A stretch of DNA of 64,000 bases from DASXHD01 sp036488725 (GTDB lineage Bacteria > Myxococcota_A > Polyangia > Polyangiales > Polyangiaceae): the NCBI GenBank assembly GCA_036488725.1, contig DASXHD010000011.1, positions 55,642-119,641 of the forward strand. Direction: 5' to 3'. Position numbers and translations under genes: made by a program. This document shows positions 33,780 through 42,790 of the stretch, piece by piece. Within the stretch, counting starts at the first letter, position 1, and each line of letters opens with the position of its first letter. The notes below the pieces were generated by a model that saw nothing but the letters and a program-made list of their open reading frames with translations, did not search any database and was not told the origin of the DNA.

Positions 33780-34535
33780 GTGAAGCGCCGACTCGAAACC
33801 GACTTCGGCCGCGCCGCCGACGACTACGCGCGCCATCGGCCCGGCTTTCCGCCCGCGTTCTTCGATCACGTGAGCGCTCTCGGCGTCGGCGTCGCCGGGC
33901 AGCGCGTGCTCGATCTCGGCACCGGCACGGGCACGCTCGCGCGCGGTTTCGCCGAACGCGGGTGCGACGTCGTCGCGCTCGACCCGTCGCCGGAGATGCT
34001 CGCGCAAGCCGCGAAGACGAGCGCGCGCGTGCGCTGGGTCGAAGGTTGGGCCGAATCGCCCGGGCTCGCCGACGGCGACTTCGACGTCGTTTGCGCCGGG
34101 CAATCTTGGCACTGGTTCGATCGCGCGCGCGCCGCCGCGGAGGCCAAACGTTTGCTTCGCGCAAAGGGTCGTTTGCTCGTCGCGTATTTCAGTTACCTCC
34201 CGCTCGCCGGCGGCGTGGCCGAAGCGACCGAAGCGATCGTCCTTCGGCATCATCCGACGTGGACGTGGGCGGGTCACGACGGGCGTCATCCGGAATTCGT
34301 CCCCGAGCTCGAGCGTGCTGGTTTCTCACGAACGTCGACTTTCGACTTCGTGGTTTCGATCGCGTTCACGCACGAGGCGTGGCGCGGACGCATCCGCGCG
34401 TGCAACGGCGTGCTCGCACTTCCGCCACGAGCCGCCGCCGCGTTCGACGCCGACCTCGCGCGCGTGCTCACCGAGCGCTTCCCCGAGCCGCTTCGGATCG
34501 ATCACCGCGTTTGGGGAATCGTTGCTGCGGCGTAG
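33780..34535 (+). CDS. Class I SAM-dependent methyltransferase
   Basis: 251 residues from the GTG at 33780 (VKRRLETDFGRAADDYARHRP); a GTG at 33771 is an alternative. The Rossmann motif I is VLDLGTGTGTLARGFAERG, followed by the acidic residue of motif II in VVALDPSPEM and the FDVVCAGQSWHWF motif typical of the Methyltransf_11/25 type small-molecule enzymes. The substrate is unknown; proteins of this layout (AxxYxxxRPGYP-like start) act on small acids, quinones or lipids. Cytoplasmic. The gene is divergent from the small zinc-finger membrane protein. Confidence 0.88.
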   Translation: MKRRLETDFGRAADDYARHRPGFPPAFFDHVSALGVGVAGQRVLDLGTGTGTLARGFAERGCDVVALDPSPEMLAQAAKTSARVRWVEGWAESPGLADGDFDVVCAGQSWHWFDRARAAAEAKRLLRAKGRLLVAYFSYLPLAGGVAEATEAIVLRHHPTWTWAGHDGRHPEFVPELERAGFSRTSTFDFVVSIAFTHEAWRGRIRACNGVLALPPRAAAAFDADLARVLTERFPEPLRIDHRVWGIVAAA

Positions 34536-34676
34536 TCGCGTTTCGCATCGATTTTCTCGCGGCGAACGTGACGAACGACCACGCGCGTCGCGCGCGCGAC
34601 ACGGGCGAAATCGCGCGAAAAAAAATAGATCGGCTGACCCATCGCGCGCCGTACGGCCGTGGTTATTCACGGACTC

Positions 34677-36326
34677 ATGCGCAGCATGCTCCTGGTGTTC
34701 GGGGCTCTCATCACGACGACGCTCTCACTCGCTCAGTGCGGCACTTCGCCTGGCTCGACGTTCGACGCGGGGCCGCCCGGCGACGCGATGGGGTCGCCCG
34801 ATGCGGCGTTCTCGTCGACGTTCACCGACTTCGGCGATCCGATCTTCGCGTCCGGCGCGCCGACGTCGTCGCAGCAGCTCTTCGGGCCGGTGAGCAACGG
34901 CGCGCTCTCGGGGGGCCCGTGCCTCATGGAGCCGGAGATCAACACGCTCTACCCGCGCAACTGGCTCCGCCCGCGTTTCCGTTGGATCGCGAGCACCGGC
35001 GAGAACCTCTTCGAGCTTCGCGTCCACGCGCCGAACCAAATCAAAGATCTCATCGTCTACACGACCGACACGAGCTGGACGATGCCGCAAACGATGTGGG
35101 ACCACGTTCGCAGCGACTCGACCGACATGCCGATGACGCTCACGATTCGCGGCGCGTCGTTCGACGGCACGAACGCCTCGGGCATCGCGTTCGGAAACGG
35201 CGGCAACATCGGCATCGCGCCCGTCGATGCGCCAGGGACGATCGTCTACTGGTACACGAACGGTTACACCGGCGCGATCGGCCTCAACGCGTTTCAAGTC
35301 GGCGACGAGACCGTGACCAACGCGCTCTCGACCTCGCAAGTGCAAGAGCAGTCGACGACGTGCATGGGCTGCCACGTGGGCACGCCCGACGGGAGCGGCG
35401 TCGTCTTCTCGACCGAGAACGACACCTGGGGCGACATGCTGGCCGACGTGAGCTCCGGCGACGGCGGCGTCCCCGGCACCGTACCGAGTTACGCGGGTAA
35501 CGCAGGCCTCCAAGCGCTTCTCCAGGGCCCGCTCGGCATGTCGGCGATTTCGAAAGCGCACTGGCAAGACGGCGACCGCGTCGTCATCGCGAGCGACAAC
35601 CCGGATTTGCAGTGGATCGACGTCGCCGCGACCGACCCGACCAAAGCGCGCGGCACCATCGCGCGCGTCGGCACGGCGGCCGCGGGACCGATCGCCGGAG
35701 CGCCGTCATTCAGCCACGACGGCAAGACGATCGTTTACACCGCGACGAACCACGCGGCCGACGGCCGGCTCGGCGGATACATCTACGACACCGACGATCC
35801 CGGCTCGCTCGCGGATCTCTACACGGTTCCGTACGCCGATCGCGCCGGCGGTGCGATCGCGCCGGTCGCGGGCGCGTCGGACCCGCTCGTTCAGGAGTAC
35901 TACCCGGCGTTCTCGCCCGACGATTCGATGATCGCGTTCAACCGAATCCCGAACGACAAGAACATGTACAACCAGCCGCTCTCCGAAGTGTGGCTCGTTC
36001 CGTCGAGCGGCGGCACCGCGATGCGTCTCGCGGCCAACGATCCGCCGGGCTGCTCCGGGAAGGTGAGCCCCGGCGTCACCAACTCGTGGCCGAAGTGGGC
36101 GCCGAACATGTCGACCACGTCGGACGGCCGCACGTTCTACTGGCTCGTCTTCAGCTCGACGCGCGCCGGAACGCTCCCGCAGCTCTACATCACGCCGGTC
36201 GTCGTCACGAACGGCAAGGTGCAAAGCTACGCGTCGCTCTACTTGTGGAACCAACCGGCGACGACCGGGAACCACACGCCCGCGTGGGAGTACTTCAACA
36301 TCCCGCCGGCCGCGCCGCCGAAGTGA
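34677..36326 (+). CDS. Lipoprotein with TolB-like propeller and one CxxCH motif
   Basis: 549 residues from MRSMLLVFG. The signal peptide ends in LSLAQC. The protein has an N-terminal beta domain (WLRPRFRWIASTGENLFELRV), a CMGCH motif at residues 229-233, and C-terminal blades of the TolB/WD type (PSFSHDGKTIVYTAT, PAFSPDDSMIAFNRIPND, SWPKWAPN...FYWLVFSSTR). The single CxxCH could bind c-type haem, but no second ligand can be assigned and no other cytochrome feature is seen. It is likely on the outer face of a membrane. The substrate is unknown. Confidence 0.8.
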   Translation: MRSMLLVFGALITTTLSLAQCGTSPGSTFDAGPPGDAMGSPDAAFSSTFTDFGDPIFASGAPTSSQQLFGPVSNGALSGGPCLMEPEINTLYPRNWLRPRFRWIASTGENLFELRVHAPNQIKDLIVYTTDTSWTMPQTMWDHVRSDSTDMPMTLTIRGASFDGTNASGIAFGNGGNIGIAPVDAPGTIVYWYTNGYTGAIGLNAFQVGDETVTNALSTSQVQEQSTTCMGCHVGTPDGSGVVFSTENDTWGDMLADVSSGDGGVPGTVPSYAGNAGLQALLQGPLGMSAISKAHWQDGDRVVIASDNPDLQWIDVAATDPTKARGTIARVGTAAAGPIAGAPSFSHDGKTIVYTATNHAADGRLGGYIYDTDDPGSLADLYTVPYADRAGGAIAPVAGASDPLVQEYYPAFSPDDSMIAFNRIPNDKNMYNQPLSEVWLVPSSGGTAMRLAANDPPGCSGKVSPGVTNSWPKWAPNMSTTSDGRTFYWLVFSSTRAGTLPQLYITPVVVTNGKVQSYASLYLWNQPATTGNHTPAWEYFNIPPAAPPK

Positions 36327-36340
36327 GCGCGAAACCTGGT

Positions 36341-36376
36341 GGCCAACTTTGGCCACTCGGACGGCCAAAGTTGGCC
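36341..36376. terminator. Perfect 14-bp inverted repeat between convergent genes
   Basis: GGCCAACTTTGGCC (36341-36354) and GGCCAAAGTTGGCC (36363-36376) are exact reverse complements separated by 8 bases. The repeat sits 14 bp after the propeller gene and 17 bp after the SNF2 stop, so it is well placed as a bidirectional terminator. No T-run is present; a protein-binding site is the alternative. Confidence 0.55.
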
Positions 36377-36393
36377 GCTCGCCACGAGGGCGA

Positions 36394-38601
36394 TCACGCG
36401 TCGAGTGGCTGGAACAGCCGATCGATCTCCACCTCGGTGAGACCGCGCTCCTGCTTCTCGTCGCCGAGGAGCGTCGACGAGAGCCAACGTTTTCGCTGCT
36501 GGAGCTGCATCACGCGCTCCTCGACGCTGCCGGCGACATAGAGCGAGTGGACGAACGTCGGCTTTCGTTGGCCGATGCGATAGGCGCGATCGGTCGCTTG
36601 CGCTTGCGCCGCCGGGTTCCACCACGGGTCGAAGTGAATGACCGTGTCGGCGGACACGAGGTTGAGCCCGGTGCCGCCGGCTTTGAGGCTGATGAGAAAG
36701 ACGTCGGCGTCGCCGCGCTCGAAGGCGTCGACCACCGCGCGGCGGTCGCGCGTCTGTCCGGTGAGCGCGAGATAGTCCACGCCGCGTTTTTTTAGACCCT
36801 CCGCGAGGAGCGCGAGCATGCTCGTGAATTGCGAGAAGACGAGGACGCGATGCCCGGCGGGGAGGAGGCCGTCCATCATTTCGAAGAACGCTTCGGTCTT
36901 GGCGCTCTCGTGGACACCGCGCGCCGCGTCCATCGCGACGAGGCGGGGGTCGCAGCAGACTTGGCGGAGCTTCATCAGCGCGTCGAGGATCGGGATGGTC
37001 GACGCGGCGAGCCCTTTTTGACGGATGACTTTGCGAACGTCGCCGTGCGCGGCGACGCGAATGTGCTCGTAGAGATCGCGCTGTTTTCCGCGGAGCTCGA
37101 CGGGCCGGAGAAGCTCGGTCTTCGGCGGGAGATCTTTGGCGACCTCGCGTTTGGTGCGCCTCAAGATGTACGGCGCGACTTGCTCGCGAAGCGCGGCGAG
37201 TCGTTCGTCGTCGCCTTCGATTTCGATCGGCGTTCGGTACACGCGGCGGAAGGCGAGCTCGTCGCCGAGGAGCTCCGGATCGAGAAAGCGCATGATCGCC
37301 CAGAGCTCGCCGAGATGATTTTCGACGGGCGTGCCGGTGAGACAGATGCGGTGCGCGGCGCGGATGGACGCGAGCGATTGGAACGCTTGGGTGCGCGTGT
37401 TTTTGATCGCTTGCGCCTCGTCGAGGATGAGCGCGTGAAACTCGTGTTTCGCGAGCCGCTCTTCGTCGCGCACGAGGATCGGATAAGTCGTGACGACGAC
37501 GTCGGCGATCGGGATACGGTCGTAGGCGAGGCGGCGCTTCGAGCCGTGGATGACGAGGACGCGGAGGTGCGGCGCGAACTTTTCGATTTCGCGCGCCCAG
37601 TTGAACGCGAGGCTCGTCGGGCCGATCACGAGCGACGGCGATTTCGCGCGGCCCGATTCTTTTTCTGCGGCGAGGAACGCGATCGTTTGCAGCGTTTTGC
37701 CGAGGCCCATGTCGTCGGCGAGGATGCCGCCGAGATTTTGCTCGGCGAGGTGATGCAAAAAGGCGACGCCCTCGACTTGATACGGGCGGAGCTCGGCGCG
37801 AAGGCCGGCGGGCGTCTCGTGCGCCGTCGGACGCGCGAGGATCGCTTTTCCCCGCGCGAGCGCCCCGGCCGGATCGCGCCAGCGAATGCGCGCGCCCGCG
37901 GCGCCGAACGCATCGTCCAGCGCGGCGAGCGCCGGCGTTCGCGAGCCCGGAAAGACGACGCGCCCGTTCGACTGGCGCACGCCTTGATATAGCTCGACGA
38001 CGACGCGCAAGAGCGCGCGGAGGCGCGCGGGCGCGACGGTCACGTGCTCGGTGTCCGAAAGTCGAAGCGCGGCGGCGTGCGCGCGGCGCTCGAGCGCGCG
38101 GAGATCGTCGCTCTCGCCCGCGTCGTCGAGGAGCTGAATCACGAGCGGCAACAGATCGACGGTGCGCCCGTCGATCTCGACGCCGAGCTCGACGCTGAAC
38201 CAGCTGCCGTTTTCGAGCGGCTCGACGCTCGCGACCCACGCCGGATCCTGCGCGACGACTTGATACGGATACGCGCGATCGATCTCGACGACGAAGCCGG
38301 CGCGCCGGAGCTCGGCGACCGCGTCGGTCGAAAACGCGCAGAGCGCGGCGGCGCCTTGGCCGGGCCGAACGACGTAATCGGCTTCGCAATCCGGCGGCAG
38401 CGCGACGTCTTCGAGACACGCGAGCTCGACCGCGCCGAAGCGCTCGAGCACGCGACGCGCCTCGCGCTCGTCGTGCGACGACCCGCCGTCGAACGAGAGC
38501 TGCGCGAGCGCGAGCGTCGCCTCGACGTGCGTGACGCGCAATCCCTCGGTGTGCGACACGAGCGCTTGCTCGGAGAAGAGACGAAGGATCGGCGTCGGCA
38601 C
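36394..38601 (-). CDS. SNF2-family helicase/ATPase
   Basis: 735 residues from a GTG at 38599-38601. The C-terminal two-thirds is a complete Swi2/Snf2 motor: motif I DDMGLGKTLQT (about 297-307), motif II DEAQ at about 394, then a helicase C lobe with FSQFTSMLALL, LTGQTRDRR, LISLKAGGTGLNLVSADTVIHFDPWWNPA and the final DRAYRIGQ motif VI. The N-terminal ~240 residues are a variable domain with no recognised fold. These ATPases translocate on DNA and remodel protein-DNA complexes. It ends a minus-strand run with a small membrane protein and a DUF4132 protein upstream. Confidence 0.93.
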   Translation of the reverse strand: MPTPILRLFSEQALVSHTEGLRVTHVEATLALAQLSFDGGSSHDEREARRVLERFGAVELACLEDVALPPDCEADYVVRPGQGAAALCAFSTDAVAELRRAGFVVEIDRAYPYQVVAQDPAWVASVEPLENGSWFSVELGVEIDGRTVDLLPLVIQLLDDAGESDDLRALERRAHAAALRLSDTEHVTVAPARLRALLRVVVELYQGVRQSNGRVVFPGSRTPALAALDDAFGAAGARIRWRDPAGALARGKAILARPTAHETPAGLRAELRPYQVEGVAFLHHLAEQNLGGILADDMGLGKTLQTIAFLAAEKESGRAKSPSLVIGPTSLAFNWAREIEKFAPHLRVLVIHGSKRRLAYDRIPIADVVVTTYPILVRDEERLAKHEFHALILDEAQAIKNTRTQAFQSLASIRAAHRICLTGTPVENHLGELWAIMRFLDPELLGDELAFRRVYRTPIEIEGDDERLAALREQVAPYILRRTKREVAKDLPPKTELLRPVELRGKQRDLYEHIRVAAHGDVRKVIRQKGLAASTIPILDALMKLRQVCCDPRLVAMDAARGVHESAKTEAFFEMMDGLLPAGHRVLVFSQFTSMLALLAEGLKKRGVDYLALTGQTRDRRAVVDAFERGDADVFLISLKAGGTGLNLVSADTVIHFDPWWNPAAQAQATDRAYRIGQRKPTFVHSLYVAGSVEERVMQLQQRKRWLSSTLLGDEKQERGLTEVEIDRLFQPLDA

Positions 38602-38643
38602 GATCTTTCGTCTTAGATCATGTCTCGATCGCGGAGTCTAGTT

Positions 38644-39096
38644 TCAGGCGGACGCCATCCACGGAAAATCCCATTTGCGGAACGCGCGGGTCGTGTGTTT
38701 TTGCTCGAAGTCCTCGCGCACCGACGCGGGCGCCTCGGCGTAGGGCATGCGCGTCGTCAGATCTTCTTCGGTGCCGTCCTCGAATCGCACGCGCGCGCGC
38801 ACCTCGAGGTCCGACAGATGCGGATCGCGTCGGTACTCGAGCTCGATCGCCTTCACCGCCGTTTCGATCTCCGAGACGACCGCCGGATCCGGATCGCCGC
38901 CGAGCGCCGAAGCGACGTGCGCGCGCTCGACGCCCTTCTTCGCCAGCCGGACCGCGAGCACCGTCACGAGCGACTCGCGCAGCCAGCGATCCACCGCCGG
39001 CGACGAGCTCGACAGCGCCACGCGCACTTCGTGGCCTCGCTTGCGGAGGATCAAAAAGACGACGAGCGCCGCGACGACGACGAGGAGCAGATGCAT
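38644..39096 (-). CDS. Single-pass membrane protein of unknown function
   Basis: 150 residues. One N-terminal helix (about 2-18, LLLVVVAALVVFLIL) is followed by an RKRG stop-transfer sequence, so the body is likely cytoplasmic. The body is alpha/beta: SSPAVDRWLRESLVTVLAVRL, VSEIETAVKAIELEYRRD, VRARVRFEDGTEEDLTTRMPY. No family is recognised. It lies 42 bp upstream of the SNF2 gene and 31 bp downstream of the DUF4132 gene on the same strand. Its own box TACGCT lies upstream, so it can be transcribed independently. Confidence 0.7.
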   Translation of the reverse strand: MHLLLVVVAALVVFLILRKRGHEVRVALSSSSPAVDRWLRESLVTVLAVRLAKKGVERAHVASALGGDPDPAVVSEIETAVKAIELEYRRDPHLSDLEVRARVRFEDGTEEDLTTRMPYAEAPASVREDFEQKHTTRAFRKWDFPWMASA

Positions 39097-39103
39097 GACC
39101 GAA

Positions 39104-39109
39104 AGCGTA
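39104..39109 (-). promoter_or_regulatory. Putative -10 box of a leaderless promoter, with a -35-like hexamer
   Basis: TACGCT (minus strand) ends 7 bases before the ATG at 39096. GTGACA lies 16 bases further upstream, making this the best sigma-70-like promoter of the set. Confidence 0.5.
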
Positions 39110-39127
39110 GCTCGCGAACGGCGGTTG

Positions 39128-42100
39128 TCACCCCTGGAGCTCGTAGACGGCGTCGGCGACGTCGATTCGATCGAGCTGCGAGAGGGGAACCTCTTTGTCG
39201 TCGTTCAGAAAGACGACCGCGATCTCGGACGCGAGCTGTTTTTGCACTTTGAACTCGATTTGCACGAGCCCGCCGCGCTGGAGCTGGCGACGATACGTGT
39301 ACTTTCCCTGCAAATGAGGGCCGCGGTGGAAACCGCGATGCGCGAGGCGCGTGATGAAGTCGCCGTAGACGACGTCGCCCGCGGCGTACGGCCAGGGAAC
39401 GCGCGTCGCGGCCGCGTCGAGCGCGACGTACTCGCGGCCGAGCTGCGAGAACGGTTGGGTGATGCCGTAATCGTCGAGCACCGTGCGCCACCGTTTGATT
39501 TCGTCCGCCGAAAAATGGAGCGGATGCGCGACGCCGATCTTCGCGCCGCCGGAGAGCGCGAACGGCGAGTCGCTCGAGTCGGAGAGCGTGCCGTCCTCGG
39601 CGACCCGAAATGCCGTGCCTCGTTCGCCGCCCGAAATTTCGGCCCAAACGACGCCGCGCGCGAGGTGCTTCATGAGCCGATGGTCGAGCCAGACGCGCCG
39701 GAAGCGCTCTTCCGTCCAGGTGCGGCCCGATGTCATGCCCCGTTCGAGCGCGCGAATGCGGCGCGATGCGATGACGCTCACGTCTTCTTTGAGATCGCGC
39801 CAAATGCTCTTCGCGCGTTCGACCTTCGCGGCGTCGTCGGTTTTGCGCGCGGGTGGCAGAGCGCGCGCGCGCACGCCGGCGTCGTTTTTCACGTACGGCA
39901 CGAGACACTCGTCGAAGCCGACCTCGAGCTTGCGCGCGCCGTAGTCGAGGATCAGCGCGCCCGATTCGTCGAGCTCGGAGGTCGGCGCGAGATCTTCTTC
40001 GAGCTCGTCTTTGGTGACGCCGCGCTCGGCGGCAGCTTGCTCGAGCAAGAGCTCGATGCGTTGATCGTAGGTCGAGCTTCGTCCGGCGATGGTCGCCATC
40101 TCCATGAGCGCCGCGTCCGAGCCGATCGCCTCGAGCACTTGCACTGCGAAATCCGGCCGCACGCCCGGCGTGAGACGGCGCACGACCTCGTCGTCGGCGA
40201 AGTGAACGAGCGACATGAGCATCCAAATGTCTTTTTTCTTGTGGCCCGCGTGCTCCCACGCGCGCGCCATTTCCCACGCGAGCTCGGCGAGCCCGCGCGG
40301 CTCGCACGCTTCTTTCACCGCGAGGAGCCCGGCGTACGGCGGGTCGATGGGTGAGATCGTCAGCATGCCCGCGATCGTCGTGACCGCGTCGAGCGGAAGC
40401 GCTTTCCCCGAGACGAGCCTCGGCCGCGTGAGCGTCTCCGGCCGAAACGCGTCGGCGAGCTTGGGCATCGTCTTCGGCAGATCGTAGACCGGGTCCCACG
40501 AAAAAAGTTTCTCGAGCGCCGCGCGCGCCTTCTCGCCGTAACGCGCGCCGATGCTCGTCACGTCGACCCCGCTCGCGCGCAATCGAAAGAGCGCCCGCTC
40601 GGCGTTCCCGCGCGCCGTCTTGTCGTCGCCAAACGCGACCGGCACGAGCGTGAGCACCGCGAGCTCGGCGTGCTTTTGAAGCCACTGCCACGCGACCTTG
40701 CCGATTCGCTTGTGCTCGATGTGCTTGGCGAGCGGCAGCGCGAGGCGCCACGAGCGAACCTCGAGCAAGAAAGGCGCGCCGCCGTACCCGCTGGCGAGGT
40801 GCTCGACGAAATACGGAAGCCCCGGAAATGCCGCGTCGCCGTACTTCGCGAGCACGAACGGGAGCTTCTTCGCGAGCACGCCGTACCAAGTCTTCTGTCC
40901 GCTGTTCCACGCTTCGAGCACGAGCGCGTCGGGGAGCGCCTCGTTCTTGTGCTTCACGAAGTCGACGTATTTCCCGTCGGCGCGCATCTTCGCGTAGTCG
41001 GCGAGCGTCTCTTCGGTCGCCGGTTTCTCGGGCACGGTGAACCATTTGAGCGCGCGCGCTTTCTCGCCCGCGGGCCAGTCGATCGCTTCGGGCACGTCGA
41101 TTCGTTCGAGCGCGAGCTTGGTCGTCGGCTTTTTCGGTTTGTCCTCTTCGAGCCACGGCGGGCTCGCGAGCACGCGCGGCAGATCCCCCGGCGACGCTTC
41201 GTCCTCGGCCGCGATCGGATTGCTCGCCGCGCGGTGCGCGCCCGTCAGCACCTCGCGCGCGATCTTGGCCGCGCGACCTTTGATGCTGCCGATGCTCGCG
41301 AGCGCCGTCTCGGCGAAATGCGGAAACCGCGCGAAGTACTCGAGCGCGTGCGGCCGCGACGAAGCTTGCGCCAGGAGCTTCGCCATCGGGACCGCCGCCG
41401 CCGGATCGTCGAACATCGCGAGCGCCTCGGCGACGTTGCGCGCGTGCCATCGATCGAACGGCGCGTCGGCCATCGCGACGAGCACCGGGAGCATCGCGTC
41501 GCCGAAGCGGTCGAGCAGCGGGAGATAATTCCACGCGCTGTTCTTGTGGGCGACGAGCTTCTGCGCGAGCTCGAAGTCTGTGACGATGACGTTGAGCGCG
41601 GCCGGCTTTCGCGCCGCGCTGCCGAGCCACGCGCGGCACGCCTCGTTGCACCAATCGATCTCCTCGAAGAACGTGTACGCGAGCGTCGTCCTGAGCCCGA
41701 GGTTCGCGCTCGGCCATGCGGCGCGCGCGATTTCCTTGCATTCTGCATGTACTTCGTCGGGCGCGGCGAGCACGATGTCGCGCCACTCGACGTCGACGTG
41801 CTCGCTCTCCGGCGGCGCCGCGACGAGCCGAAACGGATCGTTGCCGCTCGCCCACCGCGGGACCACCGCGAATTCGCGCGAGCGGACGTGCGCCGCGAAC
41901 GCCTTCGCCGTCGGCAGCGACGCGCGGAGGAGCGGCACGCCGCGGTTGTAAGCGTGCTTCACGATCATCGCGGCGAGCGCGCCGGCGACGTCGCGGTCCT
42001 CGAGCACGGGCGGCTCGTCGACCGAGACGATCGTCTGACACTTCTCCATGAGCGCGGCGAGCTCCGGCGTCGTCAGCGAGCGACCTTTGACGAAGGTCGC

Positions 42101-42277
42101 CTCGATCGGGTCCCACTTGTTGCGCATCGCAAACGATTTGCGCACCGCCTCCCAAATCGTCTTCGCGTCGCCGACCGGCGGCGGCGAGGCTTGCTCGCGT
42201 GTTCGGCTCGGAAGCGCTTTGCGCGCGCCTTCGGTCCAGACGATCGGCACGAAGGGAGGATAGCGATCATCCCGCAT
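39128..42277 (-). CDS. Large DUF4132-domain protein
   Basis: 1049 residues. No signal or membrane segment. The middle is a long helical repeat region (HEAT-like alternations such as LASGYGGAPFLLEVRSWRLA, LAELAWEMARAWEHAGHKKKDI). The C-terminal ~350 residues match DUF4132, the domain of E. coli MolR/YehI: SIWRDLKEDVSVIASRRIRAL, RMAL-like HRLMKHLARGVVWAE, HPLHFSADEIKRW, and the end strand IVVFLNDD-like AVVFLNDDKEVPLSQLDRI. The domain's reaction is unknown; such proteins often sit beside WGR, SWIM or AAA+ genes and are suspected in regulation or defence. It begins a co-directional set with the membrane protein and the SNF2 ATPase. Confidence 0.85.
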   Translation of the reverse strand: MRDDRYPPFVPIVWTEGARKALPSRTREQASPPPVGDAKTIWEAVRKSFAMRNKWDPIEATFVKGRSLTTPELAALMEKCQTIVSVDEPPVLEDRDVAGALAAMIVKHAYNRGVPLLRASLPTAKAFAAHVRSREFAVVPRWASGNDPFRLVAAPPESEHVDVEWRDIVLAAPDEVHAECKEIARAAWPSANLGLRTTLAYTFFEEIDWCNEACRAWLGSAARKPAALNVIVTDFELAQKLVAHKNSAWNYLPLLDRFGDAMLPVLVAMADAPFDRWHARNVAEALAMFDDPAAAVPMAKLLAQASSRPHALEYFARFPHFAETALASIGSIKGRAAKIAREVLTGAHRAASNPIAAEDEASPGDLPRVLASPPWLEEDKPKKPTTKLALERIDVPEAIDWPAGEKARALKWFTVPEKPATEETLADYAKMRADGKYVDFVKHKNEALPDALVLEAWNSGQKTWYGVLAKKLPFVLAKYGDAAFPGLPYFVEHLASGYGGAPFLLEVRSWRLALPLAKHIEHKRIGKVAWQWLQKHAELAVLTLVPVAFGDDKTARGNAERALFRLRASGVDVTSIGARYGEKARAALEKLFSWDPVYDLPKTMPKLADAFRPETLTRPRLVSGKALPLDAVTTIAGMLTISPIDPPYAGLLAVKEACEPRGLAELAWEMARAWEHAGHKKKDIWMLMSLVHFADDEVVRRLTPGVRPDFAVQVLEAIGSDAALMEMATIAGRSSTYDQRIELLLEQAAAERGVTKDELEEDLAPTSELDESGALILDYGARKLEVGFDECLVPYVKNDAGVRARALPPARKTDDAAKVERAKSIWRDLKEDVSVIASRRIRALERGMTSGRTWTEERFRRVWLDHRLMKHLARGVVWAEISGGERGTAFRVAEDGTLSDSSDSPFALSGGAKIGVAHPLHFSADEIKRWRTVLDDYGITQPFSQLGREYVALDAAATRVPWPYAAGDVVYGDFITRLAHRGFHRGPHLQGKYTYRRQLQRGGLVQIEFKVQKQLASEIAVVFLNDDKEVPLSQLDRIDVADAVYELQG

Positions 42278-42362
42278 CGCGTGAAACGAAGATGGCGCGA
42301 GACGTCAAATCTTTGGCGCGTGGGAGCACGAGGCTCGACGTGCCGTCGCCGTGGGTGCTCGC

Positions 42363-42770
42363 ATGCGTTCGAACGAAGTCATCGCAATCGTCGCGTGCTC
42401 GTCGCCGCCGCAGCGCGACGACGTCGCGCCCGACAGCGCGGCCCCTCCTTCCGAGCTGCAGCACGTCGTCATCGACTTCGACGAGCTCGCCGCGTGGACG
42501 CCGGTGAGCACGCAGTACGCGCAGTGGGTGACGTTCACGACCGACTCGGGCAGCGAGTGCGACGCGGACGTCTACGCGCAAGAAGACGGCTCGTCGGCGC
42601 CGAATTACTTGGCGTGCGGAAACTATCCTGACTTCCAAGCGAACATCGATTTGAAGTTCACCGCGCCCGCGCAAAACCTAGAGCTCACCGCGGTCGGCAT
42701 CAACTCGGACGGCGCACCGGGCACGATCAGCATCTTCCAAAACGGATCCTCGACCCCGGTCGACGAATGA
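42363..42770 (+). CDS. Small secreted beta-rich lipoprotein
   Basis: 135 residues from MRSNEVIAIVACSS (42363). The signal is short and contains Asn and Glu, so the lipobox at VACSS is less convincing than others; an in-frame GTG at 42351 adds four residues. The mature part is beta-rich with a Cys pair (ECDADVYAQ, YLACGNY) and a strand series ending LELTAVGINSDGAPGTISIFQ. It stops rather abruptly after NGSSTPVDE. Function unknown. It converges with a frameshifted Cys-rich lipoprotein gene 20 bp away. Confidence 0.6.
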   Translation: MRSNEVIAIVACSSPPQRDDVAPDSAAPPSELQHVVIDFDELAAWTPVSTQYAQWVTFTTDSGSECDADVYAQEDGSSAPNYLACGNYPDFQANIDLKFTAPAQNLELTAVGINSDGAPGTISIFQNGSSTPVDE

Positions 42771-42790
42771 GCTCGCGTTTTGCGACGGCG

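Noticed and set aside
34677..36326. Calling the CMGCH protein a cytochrome c
   Set aside because: One CxxCH in a propeller lipoprotein is not enough; no axial Met context or other cytochrome features are visible.
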